The translations under genes were made by a program, and so were the position numbers. Positions 17,587-25,296 of a stretch of 64,000 bases of DNA are shown one piece after another; the first letter of the stretch is position 1, and each line of letters starts with the position of its first letter. Below the pieces are notes generated by a model. It saw nothing but the letters and a program-made list of their open reading frames with translations, made no database searches and was not told where the DNA came from. This stretch comes from Deltaproteobacteria bacterium (GTDB lineage: Bacteria > Myxococcota_A > UBA796 > SXON01): assembly GCA_947490345.1 (NCBI GenBank), contig CANLGL010000026.1:1-64000 (forward strand). The letters are read 5' to 3'.

Positions 17587-17644
17587 CCCCATGCCGCCTG
17601 GAGCGTTTCATGGCTCCGGGAGCCGACGAAGCGGCGGCATGGGG
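17587..17644. repeat. 12-bp inverted repeat between convergent genes
   Basis: CCCCATGCCGCC at 17587-17598 is perfectly complementary to 17633-17644. A smaller GGCTC/GAGCC hairpin sits in the 34-base interior. It is positioned to act as a bidirectional transcript end between ASST copies 3 and 4, though no T-run is present. Confidence 0.45.
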
Positions 17645-17646
17645 AA

Positions 17647-19092
17647 CTACTCCCCCACCATCTCGGCACTCTCCAGATACCCGGACCGCAAAAGCGCGCT
17701 CCCCAGCTCCGAACGTACCCGCCACACCACTCGACCCTCCGGCGTCACTTCGGTCAGCATCCCTTCGAGGGACCAGACCACCAGCCAGTTCCCGTTCGGT
17801 AGCCGACGGACATCGCCCAGGGCCGGGGAGAAGCTCTCGTTCTCCGACTCGAAGCTGAAGGTCTGCTCCACCGTCTTTTCCGCCTCGTTGTACTGATACA
17901 CAACCGCGCGGGACACCGGGCGGACGTGGTGCGGCCCATTGTCGAAAAGCGCGAAGCCACCCTCCCAGAACTCGCCGATGTGGCCATGACTCCACCAGGT
18001 CCCGGCGGGGCCGTCGACCTTCCACGATTGGTCGGGATCGATGACGTCCCCGGCCACGTCGGTGAACTCACCAAAACGCCCGCCCAGTTGCCATACCGGT
18101 GCACCGGCGTCGCGGTCGATCCTCACCAGCGCGTCGGTATGGTGCGACAGGAGAAGGTAGTCATCAGACGCCGCGTCGTACCCCAATGAGTTGGTATGGG
18201 TCCAATCGAAGGAGCGCCCATCGTAGGGCGTCTCCTGCATGTGGGTACAACCCGGCCAGGGCAGATGCCCCCAGTCGTCGAGCCAAGAGAAAACGCGCTC
18301 CGCGCTCCCGGCCGCGGCGCCGGGCTCCGCCTCCATCAACACGTCGCCGGAGGTCCACTGCAGGGTGCCATCCTCGTCGACGAGCTCTCGCTCCTCGTGT
18401 TCGAGCCATGCGACGCGCCCGTCTGGAAGGTCGATGCCATCGTGGTGGACGAGGGGCGCGGAGGTGAAGCTGCGCTCCGATCCGTCGAGTGCCACGACGT
18501 GCACGCCGGCGTCGGGGTGGGTGTAGGTGACGTCATTGACTTCGTAAAGCACGTGCCGCCGATCGGCGGTGATGCGCACGCTCGGCATGATGAAGCCGGG
18601 CTCGATGGTTTCCCACCACACGTAGTCGCCGTCGCGATCGATGAAGGTGACAAAGGTCGCGCTCGCCTGCAAAACAGGCACCAGGAAGGGTCCCTCCGCG
18701 CCCCAAGCGGTGGGATCGGCATCGCTCACGGTGAACGCCGGAAGCTGGGCGGGGGCGGCTGCTGTCGTCCACGTGACTTCCTCCGACCAGCTTCGCAGCC
18801 CCGCTTCGTTCTCGGCGACGGCCCGAGCAGCGTAGAGGCGGCCGGCCTTGAGTCCGAGTACAGTCGTCTCCGGGACCGAGTTGGCCGCCGTGGTGCGCAC
18901 GAGCTCGCCGTCGAGGCCGATCTCCAACCAGGTCGTGGTGCCGACCTCGGCGGTCCAGGTGGCGCGGATGACGGCGGGGATGGTGGCGTCGGGGGACAGC
19001 GTCGGCGGGCCGACGGTCGGCGCAATTGGCTCGCAAGCGCACAGCGGCAAGAGCACCAAGGCTGCAGGTCCGGCCAGCCTACCCCCGCGCAT
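17647..19092 (-). CDS. Arylsulfotransferase (ASST)-like lipoprotein, copy 4 (divergent paralogue)
   Basis: From ATG 19092 the 481 residues start with an Arg-containing, normal-length lipoprotein signal ending LPLCAC. An Fn3-like domain (about 30-110) precedes the propeller, which carries LVHHDG, DWTHTNS and WWSHGHIGEF at the three histidine positions. It is clearly the same family as the three plus-strand copies but much more diverged. It is the last gene of the minus-strand operon that starts with the pyrimidine-nucleoside phosphorylase, and its start overlaps the preceding gene by 14 bp. Substrate unknown. Confidence 0.75.
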   Translation of the reverse strand: MRGGRLAGPAALVLLPLCACEPIAPTVGPPTLSPDATIPAVIRATWTAEVGTTTWLEIGLDGELVRTTAANSVPETTVLGLKAGRLYAARAVAENEAGLRSWSEEVTWTTAAAPAQLPAFTVSDADPTAWGAEGPFLVPVLQASATFVTFIDRDGDYVWWETIEPGFIMPSVRITADRRHVLYEVNDVTYTHPDAGVHVVALDGSERSFTSAPLVHHDGIDLPDGRVAWLEHEERELVDEDGTLQWTSGDVLMEAEPGAAAGSAERVFSWLDDWGHLPWPGCTHMQETPYDGRSFDWTHTNSLGYDAASDDYLLLSHHTDALVRIDRDAGAPVWQLGGRFGEFTDVAGDVIDPDQSWKVDGPAGTWWSHGHIGEFWEGGFALFDNGPHHVRPVSRAVVYQYNEAEKTVEQTFSFESENESFSPALGDVRRLPNGNWLVVWSLEGMLTEVTPEGRVVWRVRSELGSALLRSGYLESAEMVGE

Positions 19093-19744
19093 ACGCCCGA
19101 ACCCGCTCCCCTGCCCAGGCACCCCCCGCGTACAACGACTCCGTCTTCGCCTCGGCGGTCAGCGCCTCCAAGGTGTCGACAAACATCAATCGCTCACGAC
19201 CCTCGATGGCAGGGAACTCGCCGAGCAGCCGCGTCCAGCCGCCGATGAGCACCCCGACCCGATCGACTTCGGGCAAGTGCCGCGGCGGCGCTTCGATCAC
19301 CACCCGCTCCCCGTCGCATCGAGCCAGCCGCTGCCCGTCATCAAGTCGCAAGCTCCACCGCAGGTGGCGCTGTCGCCACATCGACGCGCACGTCGTGCGG
19401 CCGGCATCACTGTGCCACAGCACCAACGCCGCCGAGAAGGCCGGGCCCACCATCTCCGCAGGGTGGATCGGCGCCTGCCGCCGCGCCAGGCCGTTCTGCT
19501 CACCCGCGGCGTGCTCGCCGGCCTCAGTGAAGAACCCGCCGTCCGGGTACGAAAAGGTCGCCGACCAGACCAGTCGTTCCAGCCCGCCCGGCCAGATGTC
19601 GGCAGGGCGCCACGGCCCGGTCACCGCCACGCTCAGGCGCGCCCAGCGGTGCAGCCACCGGGTGTCGACCCGCGTGCGCAGCTCCCGCTCGATGCGCCCG
19701 GCGTCGATGGGTTCGCAAGTGTGGAGTTGGACGAGGTCGTTCAT
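19079..19744 (-). CDS. Uncharacterised cytoplasmic protein
   Basis: This encodes 221 residues starting ATG 19744, 7 bp after the stop of the CNT transporter. It has no signal peptide or membrane helix. It is Trp-rich (WLHRWARLSVAVTGPWRPAD, SMWRQRHLRWSLRL) with a mixed alpha/beta look; the C-terminal part (PEVDRVGVLIGGWTRLLGEF) could be a helical subdomain. I recognise no family or catalytic motif. Its operon position beside transporter and phosphorylase genes gives no firm clue. Confidence 0.7.
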   Translation of the reverse strand: MNDLVQLHTCEPIDAGRIERELRTRVDTRWLHRWARLSVAVTGPWRPADIWPGGLERLVWSATFSYPDGGFFTEAGEHAAGEQNGLARRQAPIHPAEMVGPAFSAALVLWHSDAGRTTCASMWRQRHLRWSLRLDDGQRLARCDGERVVIEAPPRHLPEVDRVGVLIGGWTRLLGEFPAIEGRERLMFVDTLEALTAEAKTESLYAGGAWAGERVRAYARG

Positions 19745-19751
19745 AGAATGA

Positions 19752-21035
19752 TCACGGCGTCATCATGCCCGCAACGCAGGCCGTCATGAAGGTCGCAAGC
19801 GACCCGCCGAGCATCGCGCGGATAGAAAGTGTGGCCAACTCGTCCTTTCGGTGCGGGGCCAGCGGACCGATTCCGCCAAGCTGGATGCCCACGCTGGCGA
19901 AGTTGGCGAACCCGCACAGCGCGTAACTTGCGATCACGGCACTCCGCGCGGACAGCGGGTTGTCGCTGGCCTGGAGCTTGCCCAGGTCGATGTAGGCGAT
20001 GAACTCGGTGAGCACCAGCTTTTCGCCCAAGAGTTGGCCCACCGCGCCGGCTTCCGGCCACGGCACCCCCATCACGAACGCCATCGGGGTGAACGCCCAG
20101 CCCAGAATCCGCGACAGCGACAGCGGCTCGGCGCCGAAAGGAATGAGCCCCAGCGCCCAATCGGCCATCGCCATCAGCGCCACAAAGGCGATGAGCATCG
20201 CCGCGACGTTGATCGCCAACTGCATCCCCTCGCTGGCGCCGCGCGCGGCCGCGGCCATGACGTTGCCATCGGGGCGTTCGTCGTGCAGGCCCATGTCGCG
20301 CGCCGTCTCCGGCGTGTGCAACTCGGGCACCATGACCTTGGCGATGACCAGCGCCGCCGGCGCGCTCAGGATGCTGCTGGTGACGAGGTGACCCGCGATC
20401 CCGGGCACGTCGTGAAGGAAGGCGACATACGCTGCGAGCACGCCACCAGCAGTGTTTGCGAAGCCGCCGAGCATGATGCAGAAGAGCTCGCTTCGGGTCA
20501 TCCGGGCCAGAAAGGGCTTGACGAGGAGCGGCGCTTCGGTCTGCCCAAGGAAGATGTTGGCTGCCGTCGAGAGCGTCTCGGCGCCGCTGGTGCCCATCGT
20601 CCGGAACATCAGCCAGGCCATGCCGTGGACGACCTTCTGCATCAGCCCGATGTGGTAACTGACGGCCATGAGCGCCGAGAAGAAGATGATGCTCGGCAGG
20701 ATCCAGAAGGCGAAGGTCTTTACCGGCGGCGAAATGTGCCCGGCGTAGAAGCTCAGCTTGCCATCCGGGCCCGCGATCTGGTGCGGCTCGACGGATTGGA
20801 AGGCGAAGTCAGCACCCTTTTCGCCGAAGCCGATGAGCGTGCGGACTCCCGCGTCGATCCAGGTGAAAAAGAACTCCTGGGCGGCGGGCGACAAGACGAT
20901 GAGGCCGAACCCGACTTGAAGGGTCAGGCCCCACCCGATGACACGCCACGGCACGTGGCGGCGGTTCTCGCTCATCAACCATGCCAGGAGCACCATCACG
21001 ATGAGGCCGACCGCCGACATCAGGCGCATGTTCAT
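19752..21035 (-). CDS. nupC: Concentrative nucleoside transporter (CNT/NupC family)
   Basis: This 427-residue inner-membrane symporter takes up nucleosides with H+ or Na+. Family segments seen include GQTEAPLLVKPFL and MTRSELFCIMLGGFANTAGG in the two substrate-binding half-repeats, and a C-terminal ASYALCGFANFAS. Roughly ten membrane helices are apparent. Compared with E. coli NupC there is an insert around residues 75-100. The start overlaps the carbonic anhydrase stop by ATGA. Together with the phosphorylase two genes upstream it points to nucleoside salvage. Confidence 0.92.
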   Translation of the reverse strand: MNMRLMSAVGLIVMVLLAWLMSENRRHVPWRVIGWGLTLQVGFGLIVLSPAAQEFFFTWIDAGVRTLIGFGEKGADFAFQSVEPHQIAGPDGKLSFYAGHISPPVKTFAFWILPSIIFFSALMAVSYHIGLMQKVVHGMAWLMFRTMGTSGAETLSTAANIFLGQTEAPLLVKPFLARMTRSELFCIMLGGFANTAGGVLAAYVAFLHDVPGIAGHLVTSSILSAPAALVIAKVMVPELHTPETARDMGLHDERPDGNVMAAAARGASEGMQLAINVAAMLIAFVALMAMADWALGLIPFGAEPLSLSRILGWAFTPMAFVMGVPWPEAGAVGQLLGEKLVLTEFIAYIDLGKLQASDNPLSARSAVIASYALCGFANFASVGIQLGGIGPLAPHRKDELATLSIRAMLGGSLATFMTACVAGMMTP

Positions 21036-21670
21036 CCCGACAGCTCCTCGGCAGCGCGGGCCGCGGCGATGAAGCGCTCCCCGACGCTGTCGTAGACGGT
21101 CACCCCGCCAGAATGGAGGTCATAGACCCACCCGTGCAGCGACAACGTTCCGTCGTCCAGCCGCGAGCGGACCGCGGCGAAGGTGCTCAGGTTGGCGAGC
21201 TGCTGCACGACGTTGGCCTCGACCGCCGCTCGCCACTGCTCTTCGGGGTCCACCATTTCCAAGCGGGAGCCGAGGATTGCCGGCGCCAGGTGGTCGAGCC
21301 ACTCGTACAAGGACGGCAGCCGGGCCAGCTTCTTGTGGCCGCTGAGCACGGCGTTGACGCCGCCGCAGCCGTAGTGGCCGCAAACGATCACGTGCTCGAC
21401 GTGAAGCACGTCGATGGCGTAGTCGAGCGCCGCGCCCACGCTGGCGTCGGCGTGGTTCAGCGGCGGCACCGCGTTGGCGATGTTCCGCACCACGAAGAGC
21501 TCGCCAGGGGCCGAGCTGGTCAGGAGCTCGGGCACCACGCGGCTGTCGCTGCAGCCGACGAAGAGCGCCCCTGGCGACTGGTGCTCACTCGCCAGCTTCT
21601 GAAGCAGCGCTCCCGCGCCCGCAACGTACTCGCGTCGAAAGGTGGCGTGCCCCTGGAGCAGGCGGCGCAC
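21032..21670 (-). CDS. Beta-class carbonic anhydrase
   Basis: This 212-residue enzyme interconverts CO2 and bicarbonate. Zinc ligands are C40, H99 and C102, and the Asp42/Arg44 dyad is in the CSDSR motif; CGHYGCGG is intact. Length matches bacterial Can/CynT proteins. It has no signal peptide, so it is cytoplasmic. It is embedded in the nucleoside operon, overlapping the transporter start by four bases and lying 3 bp after the TonB-C-like gene. It could also serve bicarbonate supply in general. Confidence 0.93.
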   Translation of the reverse strand: MRRLLQGHATFRREYVAGAGALLQKLASEHQSPGALFVGCSDSRVVPELLTSSAPGELFVVRNIANAVPPLNHADASVGAALDYAIDVLHVEHVIVCGHYGCGGVNAVLSGHKKLARLPSLYEWLDHLAPAILGSRLEMVDPEEQWRAAVEANVVQQLANLSTFAAVRSRLDDGTLSLHGWVYDLHSGGVTVYDSVGERFIAAARAAEELSG

Positions 21671-21673
21671 CGC

Positions 21674-23281
21674 CTAGTACTCACACATGGACAGGCGAAC
21701 CCGAGCAGCCACTCGTTCTCCCACGACGATGATCGGGAAGAAAACCCAACCCTGTAGGGCCTCGAGTACCTGGCCGCTCACTTCGATTTCGCCTGATGCC
21801 CAGCGCATCTTGGTCACGCGACCGGTGTCGTCGAGATCGACGTCCACAAAACACGACCCCGTGGGCCGGGTCTGGCCCCAATCGGGAGGTATGAAGGTGG
21901 AAACCCATACCGTTGGTGTCGCGACACGCCGCGGCAGGGGCCTCGCGACGCCGTCTTCGAGCACCTGCACCGACGCGGCTGGCACCGGCTCGGCGTCGTC
22001 GCGACGGACGAAGATCGGCGCCGGGAACAGCGCCTGGACGCGGGCGTCGGCGCGGGCCTCCGGCGCCTTCTTGGCCTTTTTGAGGGCGTCGTAGGCTTGG
22101 CCTTCCGACCACTCCCACTGCAAGACGTTCTTTTCTGCCGCTTCTCGCGCCGCTTTCGGACAGATCTCGGCGCGCGCGACCTCGGCCCGGCCGGCGTTGT
22201 TGATGAGCGCGCGGATGTCACAGCGGTACACGCCGGGCGGGTAGAGCGCGAAGGCCTCGCTGACCGGGGTGTTGTCCCCGGCGCTGGCTTCGATCTCCGA
22301 CCAATGCAGGCTGTAGACCCCGTCGAAGGCCCGGCCGGTGTCGATGGGCGGGTCCGGCGGCGGAATGACCGCCTCGTAGACGGTCGGGTCGTGCTCACGC
22401 GGCACCACGACGAAGCGGTCCTTCGGAAGGGGCGCGTACCAGATGACCGAGGCGCGGAGCCAGGGGTAGATGGGATTCTTCCCGTCACGCTGCCAGATCC
22501 CCACGTCGGAGATGGTGAGCGAGTCGGCGAACAACAGAGAAATTCCCGCGTCCCCGCCGAGTGAAAGGCCCGGCACAGGGGTCATCAGCTCGCCGCGGAA
22601 CGCCGCCAGCATACCCACCGAGCCATACCCGTCGCCGAAGCCGCCGACCGCGAAGCCGAAGATGCCGCGGTGCTCGAAGTGCCGACGCCGGCTGGAAATC
22701 GCAACGTCGACCTGCACGTTGGGGACCCAGATGGGGTCGTTGCTTCCGGGGAGGAAGTCCTGGTCGAAGGAGACCCCACCCGAGAAGCTCAACTGCTCGC
22801 CGAAATGCACCCGGGCGTCGGCGCCGAACCAACCGGCACCGCCGGCGCTCGCGACCGCCCCGACAAAGCCGACGATGTGCTTTCGCGGCAGGTAACTCTG
22901 AACGGAAAAGGTGTTTTCGTAGACGAGTTCGCCGGCCACCGGCTGCCCGTCTTGCAGCGCCGGATCGAACTTCCACTGAACGATGGCGGTAGCCAGGGCG
23001 TAGTAGGCCTCCTCGTTGCACTCGATGTTCTCGACGTCTTTGACCGTCCCTGCGGCCGTGACCAGGATGCGCACTTTGCAGGGGTAGTCGCCACGCGGCA
23101 CGGTCCGATAGGACTGGGGCATCAGCGGATCGACGGACGGGTGCGGGACGGGCGCCACGTAGCCAGGGGGAAGCGGCGCGACCGGGGCGCTGGGAACCGG
23201 TACGGGCGTCGGCAAGGACGGCGCGGATGCCGGTGCGGCATCGTCGGCGAGGGCGGTCAAAACAACGAAAAGGAGCATCAC
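21674..23281 (-). CDS. Secreted protein with three TonB C-terminal-like modules
   Basis: The 535 residues start with a signal peptide (MMLLFVVLTALADD), then a Pro-rich linker. Three segments fit the TonB C-terminal pattern of GxVxxVxx followed by a helix and W-x-F/W: about 68-125 (ILVTAAGTVKDVENIEC, VQWKFDPA), about 348-400 (RALINNAGRAEVARAEIC, VLQWEWSEG) and about 478-533 (DVDLDDTGRVTKMRWASGE, GWVFFP). Between the first two lies a glycine-rich beta region like an outer-membrane barrel (residues 135-300). I know of no named family with this order. It overlaps deoA by ATGA. Confidence 0.75.
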   Translation of the reverse strand: MMLLFVVLTALADDAAPASAPSLPTPVPVPSAPVAPLPPGYVAPVPHPSVDPLMPQSYRTVPRGDYPCKVRILVTAAGTVKDVENIECNEEAYYALATAIVQWKFDPALQDGQPVAGELVYENTFSVQSYLPRKHIVGFVGAVASAGGAGWFGADARVHFGEQLSFSGGVSFDQDFLPGSNDPIWVPNVQVDVAISSRRRHFEHRGIFGFAVGGFGDGYGSVGMLAAFRGELMTPVPGLSLGGDAGISLLFADSLTISDVGIWQRDGKNPIYPWLRASVIWYAPLPKDRFVVVPREHDPTVYEAVIPPPDPPIDTGRAFDGVYSLHWSEIEASAGDNTPVSEAFALYPPGVYRCDIRALINNAGRAEVARAEICPKAAREAAEKNVLQWEWSEGQAYDALKKAKKAPEARADARVQALFPAPIFVRRDDAEPVPAASVQVLEDGVARPLPRRVATPTVWVSTFIPPDWGQTRPTGSCFVDVDLDDTGRVTKMRWASGEIEVSGQVLEALQGWVFFPIIVVGERVAARVRLSMCEY

Positions 23282-24522
23282 GACGGAGCCTCGATGCGGG
23301 CGTAGAAGAGGGGGCGCGGCGCGGCACTGTGACCGATGGAGAAGGCGCCCGCCAGGGCGTGACGTGCTCTTTCCAGGTTCTTTTCGGCGTGTTGGAGCGT
23401 CGCGAGCGGCTCGCCGCGCTCCACGCGGTCGCCGACCTTTTTGTGCACGAGCACGCCCACGCGAGGGTCGACGGTATCCTCGGCGCGGAGGCGCCCGGCG
23501 CCCAGAACGAACGCCGCGCGGCCGATGGCGAGCGCATCACAGCGGGTGACCACCCCTGAAACCGTGGCGGCGAGCACCTCCTCGGCGGGAGCACCCCCCG
23601 GAAGCTCGTCGAGCCGCCCGCCTTGCGCCTGCACCATCTGCTCGAATCGGGCGTAGGCGGCGCCACTGTCCAGTACGCGGGCGGCGTCGGGGTGGCGCGC
23701 AAGCGACAACGTCAGCGCCCGCAGGTCCGGGGGCCCGCCCCCGCGAAGAGTCTCCATCGCCTCTCGCACCTCGTTTGCGTTGCCAGCGGCGATGCCGAGG
23801 GGCTGCTCCATGTCGGTGAGGTCGGCGCTGGTGGCGACCCCGGCGCCGTTGCCAACCGCCACCATGGCCTCGGCGAGGGTGCGGGCCTCGGCCTCGGTCT
23901 TCATGAACGCCCCCGCGCCGACCTTGACGTCCAGCACCAGCCGATCGAGCCCCTCGGCCAGCTTCTTCGACAGGATGCTGGCCACGATGAGCGGGATGCA
24001 CTCCACCGTCTGCGTCTCGTTCCGAAGCGCATACAAAACCCGATCGGCCGGAGCGAGCTCCCCCGTCTGCCCCGAAATGAACGCGCCGACGGAGCCGAGC
24101 ACCCGGCGGAGGGCGTCGTCGTCGAGGTCCGTCCGAAAGCCCGGGATCGCCTCCAGCTTGTCCAGCGTGCCACCGGTGTGACCGAGCCCGCGGCCGGAAA
24201 TCATCGGCACCCGCCAGCCCAGCTCGGCCCACAGCGGCGCCAGAACCAGGCTGACCTTGTCGCCCACGCCACCGGTGCTGTGCTTGTCGACGAAGGGACC
24301 CTCGATACCCGGCCAGCTGAGACGGGCACCGGAGTTCGTCATCTCGCGCGTCAACGCCACGGCTTCGCCGTTGTCCATGCCCTGCACGAACACGAACGCC
24401 AGCCACGCTGCCGCCTGCGGCCTCGATACCGTGCCATCGACGACGCCACGCACGAAGGCAGCAACCTGCTCGTCGGATAGCCGCTGGCCGGCGCGCTTGG
24501 CCCTGAGGATGTCGTCGATCAT
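23278..24522 (-). CDS. deoA: Thymidine/pyrimidine-nucleoside phosphorylase
   Basis: This 414-residue enzyme cleaves pyrimidine nucleosides with phosphate to base and (deoxy)ribose-1-phosphate. The phosphate-binding KHSTGGVGDKVSL is at 80-92 and the family signature SGRGLGHTGGTLDKLEAIPG at 109-128. The three-domain layout (helical lid, alpha/beta, C-terminal alpha/beta hammerhead) and length are normal. It is the first gene of the operon and is divergent from trmB across 35 bp. Whether it prefers thymidine or accepts uridine too cannot be told here. Confidence 0.94.
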   Translation of the reverse strand: MIDDILRAKRAGQRLSDEQVAAFVRGVVDGTVSRPQAAAWLAFVFVQGMDNGEAVALTREMTNSGARLSWPGIEGPFVDKHSTGGVGDKVSLVLAPLWAELGWRVPMISGRGLGHTGGTLDKLEAIPGFRTDLDDDALRRVLGSVGAFISGQTGELAPADRVLYALRNETQTVECIPLIVASILSKKLAEGLDRLVLDVKVGAGAFMKTEAEARTLAEAMVAVGNGAGVATSADLTDMEQPLGIAAGNANEVREAMETLRGGGPPDLRALTLSLARHPDAARVLDSGAAYARFEQMVQAQGGRLDELPGGAPAEEVLAATVSGVVTRCDALAIGRAAFVLGAGRLRAEDTVDPRVGVLVHKKVGDRVERGEPLATLQHAEKNLERARHALAGAFSIGHSAAPRPLFYARIEAPS

Positions 24523-24557
24523 GGCAGCCCTGACCTAACCCGCCGCGATAGCCCCGC

Positions 24558-25274
24558 GTGGCGATGAACCGCCGCCCCGGCCAGAGCGCTGCCCCCTTTT
24601 CCACCCGCGCCCACGGCCCCAGCAATCGCCACGAGGTGAACCCGTACCGGCACGACCATGAGCGCTTCGGGAAGGAGATCATCGCGGCCGAGCAGGCGCC
24701 ATCGCGCCGAGGGGGCTGGCACACGGAATTCGGTCGCGATGCACCCCGGCACCTGGAGCTGGGTGTGGGCAACGGAAGCTGGCTGGCCGATTCCGCATCA
24801 CGCGCGCCAGACCGAGACTGGATCGGCCTGGAAATCCGCTACAAGCGCTGCGTGCAGGCCGCGGAAAAGGTGCGCGCGGCGGGGGCTTCCAATGCCAGGG
24901 TCGTGCGCTACTCCTGGTTCGAGGTGGAGCAGCTCTTTGCGCCCGGGGAACTGGCGGGTATCCACGTGAATCACCCCGATCCGTGGTCGCATCCCAGCGA
25001 TGCCAAGCACCGCCTGATCACGCCGGGCTTCCTCGAGGGCGCGGCTCACCTCGTCGCGCCCGGCGGTGAGCTTCGCCTCAAAACCGATTTTGACGGCCAC
25101 CAGTTGGCGCTGGTCGGCGCGGTCGCGATCTCGACCAGCTGGTCGCTCCTCGGCACCAGCAACGACATCCGCGGGGCAGGCGCGCCGTGGCCCGACGACA
25201 TTGTCACCGGGTACCAGGCGAAGTTCGGGAAGGAGGGGCTGCCGGTGTTTGGGGCTTGGTTACGACGCGTGTAG
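24558..25274 (+). CDS. trmB: tRNA (guanine-N7)-methyltransferase, TrmB-like
   Basis: This 238-residue SAM-dependent methyltransferase would make m7G46 in tRNA. Motif I is LELGVGNGSWLAD; GLEIRYKRC matches the family's IGxEx; the catalytic PDPW occurs in NHPDPWSHP, where the usual FPDPWPKxRH is altered. Length is normal. GTG 24558 or ATG 24564 can serve as start; both lie in the short gap divergent from deoA. The altered motif makes it a divergent family member. Confidence 0.85.
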   Translation: MAMNRRPGQSAAPFSTRAHGPSNRHEVNPYRHDHERFGKEIIAAEQAPSRRGGWHTEFGRDAPRHLELGVGNGSWLADSASRAPDRDWIGLEIRYKRCVQAAEKVRAAGASNARVVRYSWFEVEQLFAPGELAGIHVNHPDPWSHPSDAKHRLITPGFLEGAAHLVAPGGELRLKTDFDGHQLALVGAVAISTSWSLLGTSNDIRGAGAPWPDDIVTGYQAKFGKEGLPVFGAWLRRV

Positions 25275-25296
25275 CAGCCGGTGATACGGCAAAGCC

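Noticed and set aside
17549-17644. Classical rho-independent terminator
   Set aside because: Hairpins are strong, but no T-run follows on either strand; recorded only as hairpin/inverted repeat.
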